Counted from the first letter of the stretch, positions 1-9,060 are shown. The stretch is DNA of 64,000 bases from Paenibacillus aestuarii (GCF_027789125.1 NZ_JAQFVF010000019.1:62001-126000), one strand, 5' to 3'. Made by a program: numbers and translations. The notes: generated from the sequence alone by a model not told the origin.

Positions 1-1
1 G

Positions 2-598
2 ATCCCGGAGCATCCTTCGCTGGAGTCCATCACCACCAAAGGTCAGTGGCATACTGGGGAATTGACCGACCCCTGGCTATGGCGGGATCGTTTTCCTGCG
101 GAGGGGCTGGGGGCGTATGGGCGCTTCTTTGCGAAAAAGCCTATGCTCATTTCGGCCGAAATGTTTCCTTTAGTCAAAAATTTACTGGAAGATCCTTATA
201 CCGTTCAAGAACGGTATGATGACGGGCTGCTCGCGAAATCGGCGGTAGACGTGTATACCGTCATTGCGGCGCAGGAGGGCATTGACACCCGCGAGCTCCG
301 GGCAAAGTCCGGGCTGAAAGCGAAGGAAGCTAAGGCGGAGTTCGACCGGGCGTTAATCGACTTGCAGAGCACGACGGACATCGTCATCGCCGGCATCAGT
401 GACCGCCTGCAAGATAGCGGCGTCAAAAGCGGCTGGAACAGCTCCTGCTATATGACAGCCGCGCATTGGATGGACCTGCATCACCTCCAAGCGGATGCGT
501 CACCGACGCCGGAAGCGAAGAAGAAGATGCGGGCTTATGTGCAGGAACGCTGCAGCGAGGCGGCTGCGGGGTATTTGACGAAAATATTTAAGCTGTAA
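2..598 (+). CDS. AlkZ-related protein, 3' part
   Basis: The frame is open from the window edge to the TAA at 596-598, so the 5' end is missing. The apparent start at 62 is only an internal TTG codon; the upstream codons read on as coding (HPSLESITTKGQWHTG). Visible segments include TDPWLWRDRFPAEG and AYGRFFAKKPMLISAEMF, which resemble the group annotated as AlkZ-related in Paenibacillus, a relative of the HTH_42/AlkZ DNA glycosylase proteins. No catalytic residues can be judged from this part, so activity is unknown. The C-terminal half is helical with two neighbouring aromatic/His motifs (YMTAAHWMDLHHL). A hairpin terminator follows directly. Family assignment rests on recalled similarity and is moderate. 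Confidence 0.6.
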   Translation: MPEHPSLESITTKGQWHTGELTDPWLWRDRFPAEGLGAYGRFFAKKPMLISAEMFPLVKNLLEDPYTVQERYDDGLLAKSAVDVYTVIAAQEGIDTRELRAKSGLKAKEAKAEFDRALIDLQSTTDIVIAGISDRLQDSGVKSGWNSSCYMTAAHWMDLHHLQADASPTPEAKKKMRAYVQERCSEAAAGYLTKIFKL

Positions 599-605
599 CA
601 TATAG

Positions 606-651
606 AGGTGTCCTAGGAGCCGTGAATCGGCGGCCTGGGGCACCTTTTTCT
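606..651 (+). terminator. Rho-independent terminator after the AlkZ-related gene
   Basis: An imperfect hairpin with arms AGGTGTCC and GGGCACCT and an inner GCCG/CGGC stem is followed by TTTTT at 645-649. It lies 8 bases past the stop codon. About 160 bases between it and the end of rpoN hold nothing recognisable. Confidence 0.75.
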
Positions 652-814
652 TGCCCTGAGCTGGTGCAGTCTGATTTGCCCAGATATTAAGGGCATGTGA
701 TGACTTACGCTGTCTATAGTCGACTTTGCCCATTTATTTCGGCATTTCTACACCATGAAATGAATCACTCTGCGACCCGCTCTCCAGTTGGACAATCTCC
801 AAATATATTTCTAC

Positions 815-2116
815 TTAGGAGCGCAGCCGGGACGAAAGAATATTCATCTCTTCGCGGTATTTCATCACGGTGCGGCGCGAGATTTGGACGCCTTCCTGCT
901 GCAGCAGGCTGGTTAATTGCTGATCCGATAATGGCTGTTGTTTGTCCTCGTCATCCACCAACTGGCGGATCCGCGATTTGATGCTTGCAGCGGAAGCTTC
1001 GGCGCCTTCTGCCGTTTTTACGCCGGAGGGGAAGAAAAACTTCAGCTCATACAAGCCTTGCGGCGTTTGCACATATTTGTGCTGGACGGCCCGGCTGATC
1101 GTCGACTCGTGCAGCCCCAACTGCTGCGCAACCGCTTTAAGCACCATCGGCTTTAGCCAAGCGACGCCAAGATCGAAAAAAGCTTTCTGCTCGCTGATGA
1201 TGATTTCGATCACCCGGCGCAGCGTCGTCTTCCGCTGCTCCAGCCCTTTGAGCAGCTGCTGGGCGTCGCGGGCTTGATGCCGGACATAAGCGGCCGTCTC
1301 GCCGCCAGCCGCTGATTCGGTTAACGCGGCATAGTAACTTTCATTCAGCGCCACCTTGGGCAAATAAGCGTCCGTCATGATCAGCGCATAGCTGCCCTGC
1401 ACGCGTTGAATTATCGCATCCGGGCGGATATAGGGGGCCTGCTGCTGGCTGAATGCGAGTCCCGGCCGCGGATTTAAGGAGCGAATGTACGTCAAGGACT
1501 GCCAGAGCGTATCCTTGGAAATGCGCAATTTCTCGGCGAGCGGCTTCGTTTTGCCTTCGGCCAACTCCTGCATATAGCCGCTGATGAGTGTTTCAGCCCA
1601 TGGATCCGGGCTCGGGTCACGGCGAATTTGCAGCAGCAGACACTCCTGCAAGTTCCTCGCGGCAATACCGGCGGGCTCCAAGCGCTGCAAAATTGCAAGC
1701 GCATTCAAAACATCGCCTTCCGGTACGCTGCAAACATTCGAAGCTTCCTGGACCGTCATGTCCAGATACCCCGAATCGTTCATATTACCGGCCAAGTAAC
1801 TTGCGATTTGATAGACGCTTTTCGGTAAGTTCATCATGCGAAGCTGTGCATGCAGCATGGTTTCTATCGTCTCTTCCGCCGCAGTTCCCGGCAAGCTCGA
1901 CCGGGAACTGCTATACTCAAAACTGCTTATCGCCGATGGTTTCGCTCGACTGAACGTCCATTCAATCTCAAGCAGCGGATTGTCGACGGCTTTGGCTTGC
2001 AGAAACTCCGCCAACTCTTCCGCGGACAGCTGCAGCATGTGGATCGACTGCTTTAGGGTTGGCGTTATATTCAAATGGGTTGTCTGTGCAGTTTCAGCTT
2101 TTAGATGGATTTGCAT
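815..2116 (-). CDS. rpoN: RNA polymerase sigma-54 factor
   Basis: Directs RNA polymerase to -24/-12 promoters that need an AAA+ activator; SigL in Bacillus. The protein is 433 residues, close to the 436 of SigL. The N-terminus has the Gln/Leu-rich activator-interacting region (QSIHMLQLSAEELAEFL, about residues 23-40). The middle carries the core-binding part, and near the C-terminus the RpoN box reads SRRTVMKYRE, which contacts the -24 element. The start at 2116 has GGGGAGG eight bases upstream; an in-frame ATG 33 bases further out has no such site. A TATAAT sequence (reverse strand, 2148-2153) may be its -10 box. The gene stands alone; no sigma-54 activator gene is seen in the window. Confidence 0.95.
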   Translation of the reverse strand: MQIHLKAETAQTTHLNITPTLKQSIHMLQLSAEELAEFLQAKAVDNPLLEIEWTFSRAKPSAISSFEYSSSRSSLPGTAAEETIETMLHAQLRMMNLPKSVYQIASYLAGNMNDSGYLDMTVQEASNVCSVPEGDVLNALAILQRLEPAGIAARNLQECLLLQIRRDPSPDPWAETLISGYMQELAEGKTKPLAEKLRISKDTLWQSLTYIRSLNPRPGLAFSQQQAPYIRPDAIIQRVQGSYALIMTDAYLPKVALNESYYAALTESAAGGETAAYVRHQARDAQQLLKGLEQRKTTLRRVIEIIISEQKAFFDLGVAWLKPMVLKAVAQQLGLHESTISRAVQHKYVQTPQGLYELKFFFPSGVKTAEGAEASAASIKSRIRQLVDDEDKQQPLSDQQLTSLLQQEGVQISRRTVMKYREEMNILSSRLRS

Positions 2117-2230
2117 GATGAAACCTCCCCATATGTATTCATACTTCATTATAATACGAGATTAGCGATTCAGACTGTAAAAATTCAGCTCGCATACGTG
2201 AACAACCTGTGGTCCCGAGGGATCACAAGC

Positions 2231-2401
2231 TTGGGATTTACAGCTTCAGAGCTTGGGGTAGTCATCTGCCAAGTCGGATTCATCTATCAACTGGCGAAAG
2301 TGGGGCTGAATTGTCGAAATTGCTTTTATTTGCCGCCACCTCTACCTGAATGCAGGCTTTGCGGAACGCACATGATAGCGTGGAAGGGTGTGAGTTCATG
2401 A
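2231..2401 (+). CDS. Possible 56-residue Cys4 zinc-ribbon-like protein
   Basis: I do not recognise this reading frame. It starts at a TTG with GAGGG nine bases upstream and ends in an ATGA overlap with the start of the next gene, the layout of translational coupling. The peptide has CRNC and CRLC separated by nine residues (CxxC-x9-CxxC), a spacing that would suit a small zinc ribbon, plus one more Cys near residue 13. Against it: it lies in the short space between rpoN and the DUF3889 gene, the start codon is weak, and no promoter is clear. Treat it as a candidate only. Confidence 0.35.
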   Translation: MGFTASELGVVICQVGFIYQLAKVGLNCRNCFYLPPPLPECRLCGTHMIAWKGVSS

Positions 2402-2775
2402 ACAAAGCAGCCGCCATATTTGTCATTCTATCTGCGTGCTGGTGCGGAAATCCGGCAGATCAAATCAAATTGGATCATGTACCCGTTCTTGCTCCGGCTA
2501 AGAAAACGCATGGAACCTCTGTTGAACAGGAATATGCCAAATGGAGCCGGATGGCTTTTCACGAAGCAGGGAAAGTTCATACATTACTTGATTATAAATA
2601 TTTGGGCCACAGCCATGTGGCGCCTGGGGTCGATCAACAGCAGTTTCGTTTCTGGGCCAAAAAGAACGGCAGCGAATTTCCACTGATCGTGTCAATCCGT
2701 TACAACCCGATCACCGGTAAAGTATACGTTTTTCACATGGAACAAGAAAGAAGAGGCGACTTGCGGGACTTATAG
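2398..2775 (+). CDS. Secreted DUF3889 (YqzG/YhdC-like) protein
   Basis: A 125-residue protein with an N-terminal signal peptide (AAIFVILSACWC; the Cys could be processed or lipidated) and a domain starting at YAKWSRMAF, continuing through YKYLGHS, FRFWAKKNGSEF and VSIRYNPITGKV. This pattern matches the DUF3889 family of small exported Bacillus proteins such as YqzG, whose function is not known. ATG at 2398 is chosen because a GGAAGGGTG ribosome site lies upstream and the signal peptide then starts at once; an in-frame ATG 48 bases earlier would put extra polar residues in front of it. The gene converges on rarA and their stop codons overlap within one hairpin. Confidence 0.75.
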   Translation: MNKAAAIFVILSACWCGNPADQIKLDHVPVLAPAKKTHGTSVEQEYAKWSRMAFHEAGKVHTLLDYKYLGHSHVAPGVDQQQFRFWAKKNGSEFPLIVSIRYNPITGKVYVFHMEQERRGDLRDL

Positions 2776-2802
2776 CCCGCCGGTCCGACCTCTTCTTTTT
2801 TG
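2749..2802. terminator. Bidirectional terminator spanning two convergent stop codons
   Basis: Long hairpin with outer arms AAGAAGAGG/CCTCTTCTT and inner arms GCGGG/CCCGC, with a T run on the plus strand and an A run (T run of the minus strand) on the other side. The stop codons of the DUF3889 gene (TAG, 2773-2775) and rarA (TAA, 2770-2772 reversed) lie side by side in the loop. Confidence 0.8.
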
Positions 2803-4089
2803 TTGATTTTGCCTCATTTTCTCTTCCGTTCCTTGCTCGCTTGCCTCAAAAATGACCTGATGACGAATCGCATCCGGCAAATATTGCTGGTCCACATAAT
2901 GCCCGGGATAATTGTGCGGATACATATAACCTTTATGCCCCAGCTGCTCCGCGCCCTTGTAATGGGTATCCCGCAGATGCAGCGGCACTTCGGCGGATCG
3001 AATCTGCTCCATCAACTGCATCGCCTTCTCAATGGCAATCGGGATGGAATCCGACTTGGGACTTTCAACGGCGAAAAGTATTGCCTGGGAAATTACGTAT
3101 TTTGATTCCGGCCAGCCGATCTTATGGTACGCGTCCATGGCCGTGACAGCCTGAATCATGGCCTGCGGGTTTGCCAGGCCAATGTCCTCACTGCAGGCGA
3201 CGATCAGGCGGCGCAGGAACGTCATCGGATCCATGCCGAGCTTCTCGACGGCATAGAGGAACCAGAACAGCGCGGCGTCGCTGGAGCCGCGCACGCTCTT
3301 GTGGAAAGCGGACAGGACGTCATACTGCGTCGACTCGTCCGCTTTCACGATCGGGCGGCGGATCGACTCTTCCGCCACCTCCAGCGTAATCTGAACCGTG
3401 CCATCCGGTTCAGGTGAAGTCGTCAGCGCTGCCAGCTCCAGCGCATTCAGTGAGCGGCGGATGTCGCCTGCGGCCATCCGCGCGATATGCTCCAGCGCCT
3501 CCTCGTGCGCTTGGAGGTGCATGAAGCCGAGCCCTTTGACGGGATCGGCGAGCGCTCTTCGCATCGCGATGAGCGCGTGCCCGGCCGTAAGCGGCTCGAG
3601 CTGGAACAGCGTGGAGCGCGACAAGAGGGCCCCGTTCACATGGTGGAACGGGTTCTCCGTCGTCGCGCCGATGAAAATAAGGATGCCCTGCTCCACCGCG
3701 GGCAGCAGCGCATCTTGCCTGGAGGTGTTGAAGCGGTGCACCTCGTCTAGAAAAAGCGTTGTTTTGCGTCCGTACAACGCTTTGTTCGTCTTCGCTTGCT
3801 CAATCACATCGCGAACATCCTTGACCGATGCGTCAACCGCGTTCAGCTTGACGAATTCGCCTTGCGTCCGGTTCGCGATTATATTGGCAAGCGTCGTTTT
3901 GCCCGTGCCCGGCGGGCCGTACAGCAGGATCGAAGTGACTTGATCCGCTTCGATTGCCCGCCGCAGCAGCTTGCCAGGCCCGACAATATGTTCCTGTCCT
4001 ATATATTCGTCCAGCGTGGTCGGCCGCATGCGGTCAGCCAGCAGCTTGCTGGACGGTTCTTGCTGGGAAGCGTAAGTGAATAAGTCCAT
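2770..4089 (-). CDS. rarA: Replication-associated recombination protein RarA (AAA+ ATPase)
   Basis: A 439-residue AAA+ protein of the RarA/MgsA/Mgs1 family, which acts at stalled replication forks and is related to clamp-loader subunits. The Walker A motif GPPGTGKTT is at residues 58-66, Walker B with the sensor reads FLDEVHRF, and the C-terminal tetramerisation part includes RDTHYKGAEQLGHKGY. The start at 4089 has AAGGA eight bases upstream. In B. subtilis the orthologue (YrvN) sits next to tcdA (YrvM) as here. The last 20 residues are basic (QQKRRGRTGG). About 320 bases separate it from tcdA. Confidence 0.93.
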   Translation of the reverse strand: MDLFTYASQQEPSSKLLADRMRPTTLDEYIGQEHIVGPGKLLRRAIEADQVTSILLYGPPGTGKTTLANIIANRTQGEFVKLNAVDASVKDVRDVIEQAKTNKALYGRKTTLFLDEVHRFNTSRQDALLPAVEQGILIFIGATTENPFHHVNGALLSRSTLFQLEPLTAGHALIAMRRALADPVKGLGFMHLQAHEEALEHIARMAAGDIRRSLNALELAALTTSPEPDGTVQITLEVAEESIRRPIVKADESTQYDVLSAFHKSVRGSSDAALFWFLYAVEKLGMDPMTFLRRLIVACSEDIGLANPQAMIQAVTAMDAYHKIGWPESKYVISQAILFAVESPKSDSIPIAIEKAMQLMEQIRSAEVPLHLRDTHYKGAEQLGHKGYMYPHNYPGHYVDQQYLPDAIRHQVIFEASEQGTEEKMRQNQQKRRGRTGGL

Positions 4090-4353
4090 AGTGATAATTC
4101 CTTTTCTTAGCACTAGATTCAAACAGGTCTATTATAACCTGTCCGCGCAGCCGTGTCATGCGGATTTGGCCACCGTGCGCCGCTAACAGGAGCGCCTATC
4201 TCTTGCTGCATAGGCTCAGGAGCGCCTGTAGTTTCTTCAAAGCGGCTTTTGGCTTTAGCGCACACTCTCACGCGCCGCTCAGCACCTCCAACTCAACTTT
4301 CCCGCCATAGATAAGAATCCGCTAATCGCATGGAGCATCACACCTGCACAAAC
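4090..4353. other. Intergenic region upstream of rarA
   Basis: No reading frame with a ribosome site was found. The decamer AGGAGCGCCT occurs twice about 30 bases apart (near 4187 and 4219). A promoter for rarA must lie here, but no confident -35/-10 pair could be picked. Confidence 0.4.
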
Positions 4354-4403
4354 ACAAAAAAGACGTTTCCATCCCACCATCAGGTGGCTATGGAAACGTC
4401 TCT
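4354..4403 (-). terminator. Terminator of the hisS-aspS-tcdA operon
   Basis: Strong hairpin with arms AGACGTTTCCAT/ATGGAAACGTCT and inner CCACC/GGTGG, followed on the minus strand by TTTTTT. It starts a few bases after the tcdA stop codon. Confidence 0.9.
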
Positions 4404-4407
4404 GCAA

Positions 4408-5157
4408 TCACTTCTGCGCGTTCTCCAACAAGTCCTTAACCGCGACGCTGACCATAATCAGGCCCGCTACCGGCGGCACAAAAGCGTTGCTGGCCGGCGG
4501 CATTTGCGCCTTGCGGATTTCCGGAGCATTCTCGGGAACGATCATCTGCGTGACGTCCTCGCGCGGCTTCATCGGCGGTTCCGTAGAGAACACGACCTTG
4601 ACGCCTTTCTTAATTCCTTCCTTGCGCAGCTTCGTGCGGATGACGCGGGCAATAGGATCCATCGTCGTTTTCGAAATATCCGCAACTTTAAACTGCGAAG
4701 GGTCCATTTTGTTGGCTGCACCCATGCTGGACACGATCGGAATCTTGCGCTCCAAGCACTGTTTGATCAAATGGATTTTATAGGAAATCGTGTCACTCGC
4801 ATCCAATACATAGTCCAATGGATACTTGAAAATCTCTTCATACGTCTCTTCGGTATAAAACATGCGCAGCGCAATGACGTCGCACTCCGGATTAATAAGC
4901 TTAATCCGGTCGCGCATCAAATCCGCCTTCGGCTGGCCTACCGTCGTAGTTAATGCATGAATTTGACGGTTAATGTTCGTGATGTCGACGACATCCTTGT
5001 CAATCAGGATGAGTCTGCCCACACCTGTGCGCGCCAAGGCCTCAGCGGCGATAGAGCCTACGCCGCCGATCCCGAGCACAGCTACAGTACTGTTTTTCAT
5101 CACTTCGAGGCCTTCCGGGCCAATCGCTAATTCCGTCCGTGAAAATTGATGAAGCAT
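4408..5157 (-). CDS. tcdA: tRNA threonylcarbamoyladenosine dehydratase
   Basis: An E1-like (ThiF/MoeB family) enzyme that uses ATP to dehydrate t6A37 in tRNA to the cyclic form ct6A. At 249 residues it has the usual length. The nucleotide-binding motif GIGGVGSIAAEAL is at about residues 29-41, followed by the acidic strand end LIDKDVVDITNINRQ typical of E1-like proteins, and the later segment SSMGAANKMDPS matches the TcdA group rather than ThiF or MoeB. GAGGAA precedes the ATG by seven to eight bases. It lies 24 bases after aspS and is the last gene of the operon, as in B. subtilis (yrvM). Confidence 0.92.
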   Translation of the reverse strand: MLHQFSRTELAIGPEGLEVMKNSTVAVLGIGGVGSIAAEALARTGVGRLILIDKDVVDITNINRQIHALTTTVGQPKADLMRDRIKLINPECDVIALRMFYTEETYEEIFKYPLDYVLDASDTISYKIHLIKQCLERKIPIVSSMGAANKMDPSQFKVADISKTTMDPIARVIRTKLRKEGIKKGVKVVFSTEPPMKPREDVTQMIVPENAPEIRKAQMPPASNAFVPPVAGLIMVSVAVKDLLENAQK

Positions 5158-5181
5158 GGGACACTTCCTCTTTCTCTGTTG

Positions 5182-6963
5182 TTAAGCTTTGGCAGCAGGT
5201 TGTTTCAAAGCCAAGCGAATGGACAGCTGCTCCAATTGTTTATCGTCAACGGTTCCAGGCGCATCCATCAACAGATCCGTTGCACTCGCTGTTTTCGGGA
5301 ATGCAATCGTTTCTCTCAAATTCGTGCGGCCTGTAATCAGCATCACCAAACGGTCAAAACCGAAGGCAAAACCGCCATGAGGAGGCGTACCGTATTCAAA
5401 AGCATCCAGCAGGAAGCCGAATTTCTCCGCCGCTTCTTCTTTGGAGAAACCAAGCGCTTTGAACATTTGTTCCTGTACTTCACGCTTGTAAATCCGCATC
5501 GAACCGCCGCCTACTTCATAGCCGTTCAATACCAAGTCATATGCTTGCGCGCGGATTTGGCCAGGGTCTGTATCGAAGAAGTGGAGGTCCTCTTCTTTCG
5601 GACGCGTGAACGGATGGTGCTCCGCAACGTAACGCTTCTCTTCTTCATCGTAGCCAAGCAGCGGGAAGTCTACAACCCAAGCATATTTGAACTTCGAGTC
5701 GTCGATCAGACCGAGGTCGCGGCCAATTTTCAAGCGCAGGTTGCCCAGTACATCAGCAACGACTTTCTTCTTATCTGCGGAGAACAGCAGCAAGTCGCCT
5801 TCTTCTGCACCGAGACGTTCTCTCAGCGCAGCGATTTCCGTTTCGTTGAAGAACTTCACGATCGGCCCTTTGAACTCGCCGTCTTTCACTTGAATCCAGG
5901 CCAAACCTTTCGCACCGTAACGAGCGGCAAAAGGCCCCAGATCATCGATGTCCTTACGGCTCCAAGTGCCGCAGCCTTTGGCGTTCAGCGCTTTGACCTG
6001 GCCGCCGTTCTTAATGACGTTGGCAAACACTTGCACGCCGGAGTTCGCCACAAGGTCGGATACGTCTTCAAGTTCCAGACCGAAACGCAGGTCCGGTTTG
6101 TCGGAACCGTATTTACCCATTGCATCGGCATAAGTGATCCGTTGGAATGGACGCGGAATATCAACGCCGGCTGTATCTTTCATCAGTTTAACCACAAGCT
6201 CTTCCAAAATATCCAGGAGCTGATCCTGCGCCAAGAAAGAAGTCTCGATGTCGACTTGCGTGAATTCCGGTTGACGGTCTGCACGAAGGTCTTCGTCACG
6301 GAAGCAGCGCGCGATTTGGTAGTAGCGCTCAAGACCACTAACCATCAGCAATTGCTTGAAAATTTGCGGCGATTGCGGCAGCGCAAAAAATTCGCCTGGA
6401 TGCACGCGGCTCGGCACCAAATAATCACGGGCGCCTTCCGGTGTGCTTTTCGTCAAGACTGGAGTTTCCACTTCGACGAAGCCTTGCTCATCCAGGAAGT
6501 TGCGGAAAATATTCGCCGCTTTGGAGCGCAGCATCAGTGTTCTTTGCATTTCCGGACGGCGCAGGTCCAAATAACGATATTTCAAACGAAGCTGCTCATC
6601 GACCTCAATACCGTCTTCGATGAAGAACGGAGGTGTTTTCGCTGCATTCATAATTTCAATTTCGGTTACTTGAATTTCGATTTCGCCTGTCGCCAAGTTT
6701 TTGTTCACCGTTTCGGCGTCGCGCTCTACAACTTTACCTTTAACGGCAAGCACGTACTCGCTGCGCGCACGATCTCCGGTAGCCAGCGCATCGCCGGAGA
6801 AATCGGGGTTAAATACGATTTGCACGATACCGCTGCGGTCGCGCAGATCAATGAACAAGACGCCGCCAAGGTCGCGTCTGCGTTGCACCCATCCATTTAG
6901 TGTAACAGTCTGTCCTACATGGGCTTTCGTAAGCTGCCCGCAATGATGTGTTTTGAGCATCAT
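5182..6963 (-). CDS. aspS: Aspartyl-tRNA synthetase
   Basis: Class II aminoacyl-tRNA synthetase charging tRNA-Asp (in many bacteria without a separate AsnRS it also mischarges tRNA-Asn). 593 residues: an N-terminal OB-fold anticodon-binding domain ([19 protein letters not shown]), class II motif 2 ([14 protein letters not shown]), the bacterial GAD insertion in the middle, and motif 3 ([12 protein letters not shown]) near the C-terminus. Two adjacent ATG codons could serve as start; the first, with AAGGAGG eleven bases upstream, is used. It is the second gene of the T-box-controlled operon, 33 bases after hisS. Confidence 0.97.
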   Translation of the reverse strand: MMLKTHHCGQLTKAHVGQTVTLNGWVQRRRDLGGVLFIDLRDRSGIVQIVFNPDFSGDALATGDRARSEYVLAVKGKVVERDAETVNKNLATGEIEIQVTEIEIMNAAKTPPFFIEDGIEVDEQLRLKYRYLDLRRPEMQRTLMLRSKAANIFRNFLDEQGFVEVETPVLTKSTPEGARDYLVPSRVHPGEFFALPQSPQIFKQLLMVSGLERYYQIARCFRDEDLRADRQPEFTQVDIETSFLAQDQLLDILEELVVKLMKDTAGVDIPRPFQRITYADAMGKYGSDKPDLRFGLELEDVSDLVANSGVQVFANVIKNGGQVKALNAKGCGTWSRKDIDDLGPFAARYGAKGLAWIQVKDGEFKGPIVKFFNETEIAALRERLGAEEGDLLLFSADKKKVVADVLGNLRLKIGRDLGLIDDSKFKYAWVVDFPLLGYDEEEKRYVAEHHPFTRPKEEDLHFFDTDPGQIRAQAYDLVLNGYEVGGGSMRIYKREVQEQMFKALGFSKEEAAEKFGFLLDAFEYGTPPHGGFAFGFDRLVMLITGRTNLRETIAFPKTASATDLLMDAPGTVDDKQLEQLSIRLALKQPAAKA

Positions 6964-6996
6964 AATTTGTTAGTCCTCCTTATTGGTAAATGGAAT

Positions 6997-8256
6997 CTAG
7001 GCAAAAAGCGTCTTGGCTGCATTCGCGGCCAGGTCCGCCAAGCTTACAGTTAATTGATCGCCGGTGGCCATCTTCTTCAACGTGATTTCACCGCGAGCCA
7101 GCTCATCGTCTCCAAGAATGGCGACGTAAGTGGCCTGGAAGCGGTCTGCGGATTTCATCTGCGCTTTAATTTTGCGGCCTTGATAATCTTTCTCGGCGGC
7201 GACGCCTTGTTGTCTCAGCTGGTACAACAGCTTCGTGACTTCTTTCTCCGCCGCTTCGCCAAGCCCGATCAAGTATACATCAAGTGGATTCGGCTTCGGC
7301 ACGTCTACGCCTTGGGCCTGCAGCACGAGCAAGATTCGCTCCACTCCGAGGCCAAACCCGACACCCGGCTGATCGTTACCGCCGATTTGCTCGACGAGGC
7401 CGTTGTAACGGCCGCCTCCGCCGATCGTATCGATCGCGCCGATCCCTGCCGCTTTATATTCAAAAGCAGTGTGCGTGTAGTAATCCAGGCCGCGCACAAG
7501 GCGAGGATTGATGCGGTATGGAATGTCCATACCGTGCAAGTGCTCCAGCACCGATTGGAAGTACGATGTGGACGCCTCATCGAGGTATTCCAAAATGTCC
7601 GGCGCCCCTTCAGTGAATTTCTGATCGGTTTTGCAATCGAGAATTCGCATCGGGTTGCGATCATAGCGGGACTGGCAGTCTTTGCAGAGCAGATGTTTGA
7701 CAGGCGCGAAAAACTCCTGCAATTTCTGGCGGTACACCGTTCTATCTTCCGGCGTGCCTACGGAGTTGATCTCCACCGTGACTTCCTTGAGTCCGATTTC
7801 TTTATAAAAAGAATACCCAAGCGCAATCACTTCCGCGTCCAAGCTTGGATCGACAGATCCGAAGGCTTCGATGCCGAACTGGTGGAATTGGCGGTAGCGG
7901 CCTGCTTGCGGCTGCTCATAACGGAACATCGGGCCGATATAGTACAGCTTGCTGACGTCCGGCTCCCCGTACAATTTGTTCTCGACATAGGCTCTAACCA
8001 CGCCTGCTGTGCCCTCCGGGCGAAGCGAGATGCTGCGGTCCCCTTTGTCCAGAAACGTGTACATTTCCTTCTCGACGATATCCGTCGTTTCGCCGACGCC
8101 GCGGGAGAATAATTCGGTGTGCTCGAAGATCGGCGTGCGAATTTCTTTGTAGTTAAACTTCCGGCAAATCTCTCTGGCCTTGGACTCGACGTACTGCCAT
8201 TTCTCGACGTCACCCGGCAGAAGATCCTGCGTACCTTTCGGCTTTTGAATACTCAT
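6997..8256 (-). CDS. hisS: Histidyl-tRNA synthetase
   Basis: Class II synthetase for tRNA-His; 419 residues, normal size. Motif 1 region is KGTQDLLPGD, motif 2 is MFRYEQPQAGRYRQFHQFG, and the HisRS-specific motif RGLDYYTHTAFEY is present, followed by GGGRYNGL and the glycine-rich motif 3 GVGFGLGVERILL. The C-terminal anticodon-binding domain begins near PNPLDVYLIGLG. The first gene of an operon with aspS and tcdA, preceded by a T-box leader. Ribosome site AGGGG lies ten bases before the ATG. Confidence 0.97.
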   Translation of the reverse strand: MSIQKPKGTQDLLPGDVEKWQYVESKAREICRKFNYKEIRTPIFEHTELFSRGVGETTDIVEKEMYTFLDKGDRSISLRPEGTAGVVRAYVENKLYGEPDVSKLYYIGPMFRYEQPQAGRYRQFHQFGIEAFGSVDPSLDAEVIALGYSFYKEIGLKEVTVEINSVGTPEDRTVYRQKLQEFFAPVKHLLCKDCQSRYDRNPMRILDCKTDQKFTEGAPDILEYLDEASTSYFQSVLEHLHGMDIPYRINPRLVRGLDYYTHTAFEYKAAGIGAIDTIGGGGRYNGLVEQIGGNDQPGVGFGLGVERILLVLQAQGVDVPKPNPLDVYLIGLGEAAEKEVTKLLYQLRQQGVAAEKDYQGRKIKAQMKSADRFQATYVAILGDDELARGEITLKKMATGDQLTVSLADLAANAAKTLFA

Positions 8257-8302
8257 CTTGGTTCAGCCCCTTTGTCATACCTCATCATTCTTCATGCTAT
8301 AA

Positions 8303-8632
8303 GCAAAAAATCCCCCGCCCCGGCTGTCAAGCCTGGGACGAGGGATTCAATAAACGATCACCCGTGGTACCACCCACATTCAGGATAGGTTTATCATCGG
8401 CAACCCGCTGAAAACTTATCCACTCTACGGTTAACGCCCGTCACACGCCCAACAACTACTAAGCATTCGACTTCTTCACACGAATTGCCGATTGCCTTTC
8501 CCTGCAGGTTCTCGGGGAGGTCTTTCGTTCGCTCATCATAAGGAAGCTTACAGCCTGGACTTCCCTCTCTGCTTATGTGGGGGCGAATTACTTTATCCCT
8601 TCATCGAATCACAGAAATATCGAAATACATTA
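8303..8632 (-). promoter_or_regulatory. T-box riboswitch leader of hisS-aspS
   Basis: The leader carries the invariant T-box sequence GGGTGGTACCACGG (reverse strand of 8362-8375), followed by a GC-rich terminator hairpin (8304-8347) ending in TTTTTT. Upstream lies a structured region with AGAGAGGGAA that fits stem I. T-box RNAs bind uncharged tRNA and switch from the terminator to an antiterminator. The expected specifier is a His or Asp codon; I could not fold stem I reliably enough to name it. Confidence 0.92.
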
Positions 8633-8638
8633 TGGTTT

Positions 8639-8667
8639 ATTGTAATCATTGCCAGCTGCAAAGTCAA
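8639..8667 (-). promoter_or_regulatory. Sigma-A promoter of the hisS operon
   Basis: On the minus strand, -35 TTGACT (8662-8667) and -10 TACAAT (8639-8644) are separated by exactly 17 bases. Transcription would begin near 8632, just ahead of the T-box leader. Confidence 0.85.
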
Positions 8668-8716
8668 GTATGAGTAGCGGAGACACATCGGGATCCTCCG
8701 CTATCATATTGAACTA

Positions 8717-9022
8717 TTAATAATGGTCAGCCCATTTCTGCAATTCATCCATAACAGGCTGTAGACCTTTCCCCTTTTCCGTTAACTCGTACTCTATGCG
8801 CACAGGCGTTTCCGGGTATACGTGACGGATAATGATTTCAGCTGCCTCGAGCTCTTTGAACCTCTCGGACAACATCCGGTCGCTCATCGTCGGGATGAGT
8901 TCGGAAATATCTTTAAACCGCTTAGGTCCGGTCATCAGCACATGAATGATAAGCCCTGTCCATCGTTTGCCCAGCAATTCAAAAGCATGCTCGAATTTGG
9001 GACACAATTGATAGTCTTCCAT
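8717..9022 (-). CDS. HxlR-family winged-helix regulator
   Basis: A 101-residue MarR-like dimeric repressor of the HxlR/YodB group. Typical features are the N-terminal Cys in CPKFEHAFELLGKRW (position 7), which in several family members senses electrophiles or oxidants, the recognition helix region MSDRMLSERFKELE and the wing ending in YELTEKGKGL. The start at 9022 has AAGGAG nine bases upstream; two earlier ATGs are not usable (the nearer one abuts the ribosome site). It is divergent from the DoxX gene, with a palindromic sequence between them, so it probably controls that gene and itself. Confidence 0.9.
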   Translation of the reverse strand: MEDYQLCPKFEHAFELLGKRWTGLIIHVLMTGPKRFKDISELIPTMSDRMLSERFKELEAAEIIIRHVYPETPVRIEYELTEKGKGLQPVMDELQKWADHY

Positions 9023-9060
9023 ATGAATCATCTCCTTAAAATCAATTTTATCATAGTTGC

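Noticed and set aside
5146-6900. A 584-codon open frame on the plus strand antisense to aspS
   Set aside because: It is the shadow of aspS in the complementary strand (codon bias leaves it open); no ribosome site and no protein features. aspS motifs are unmistakable on the other strand.
7054-8112. A 352-codon frame antisense to hisS
   Set aside because: Same reason: antisense shadow of hisS with no translation signals.
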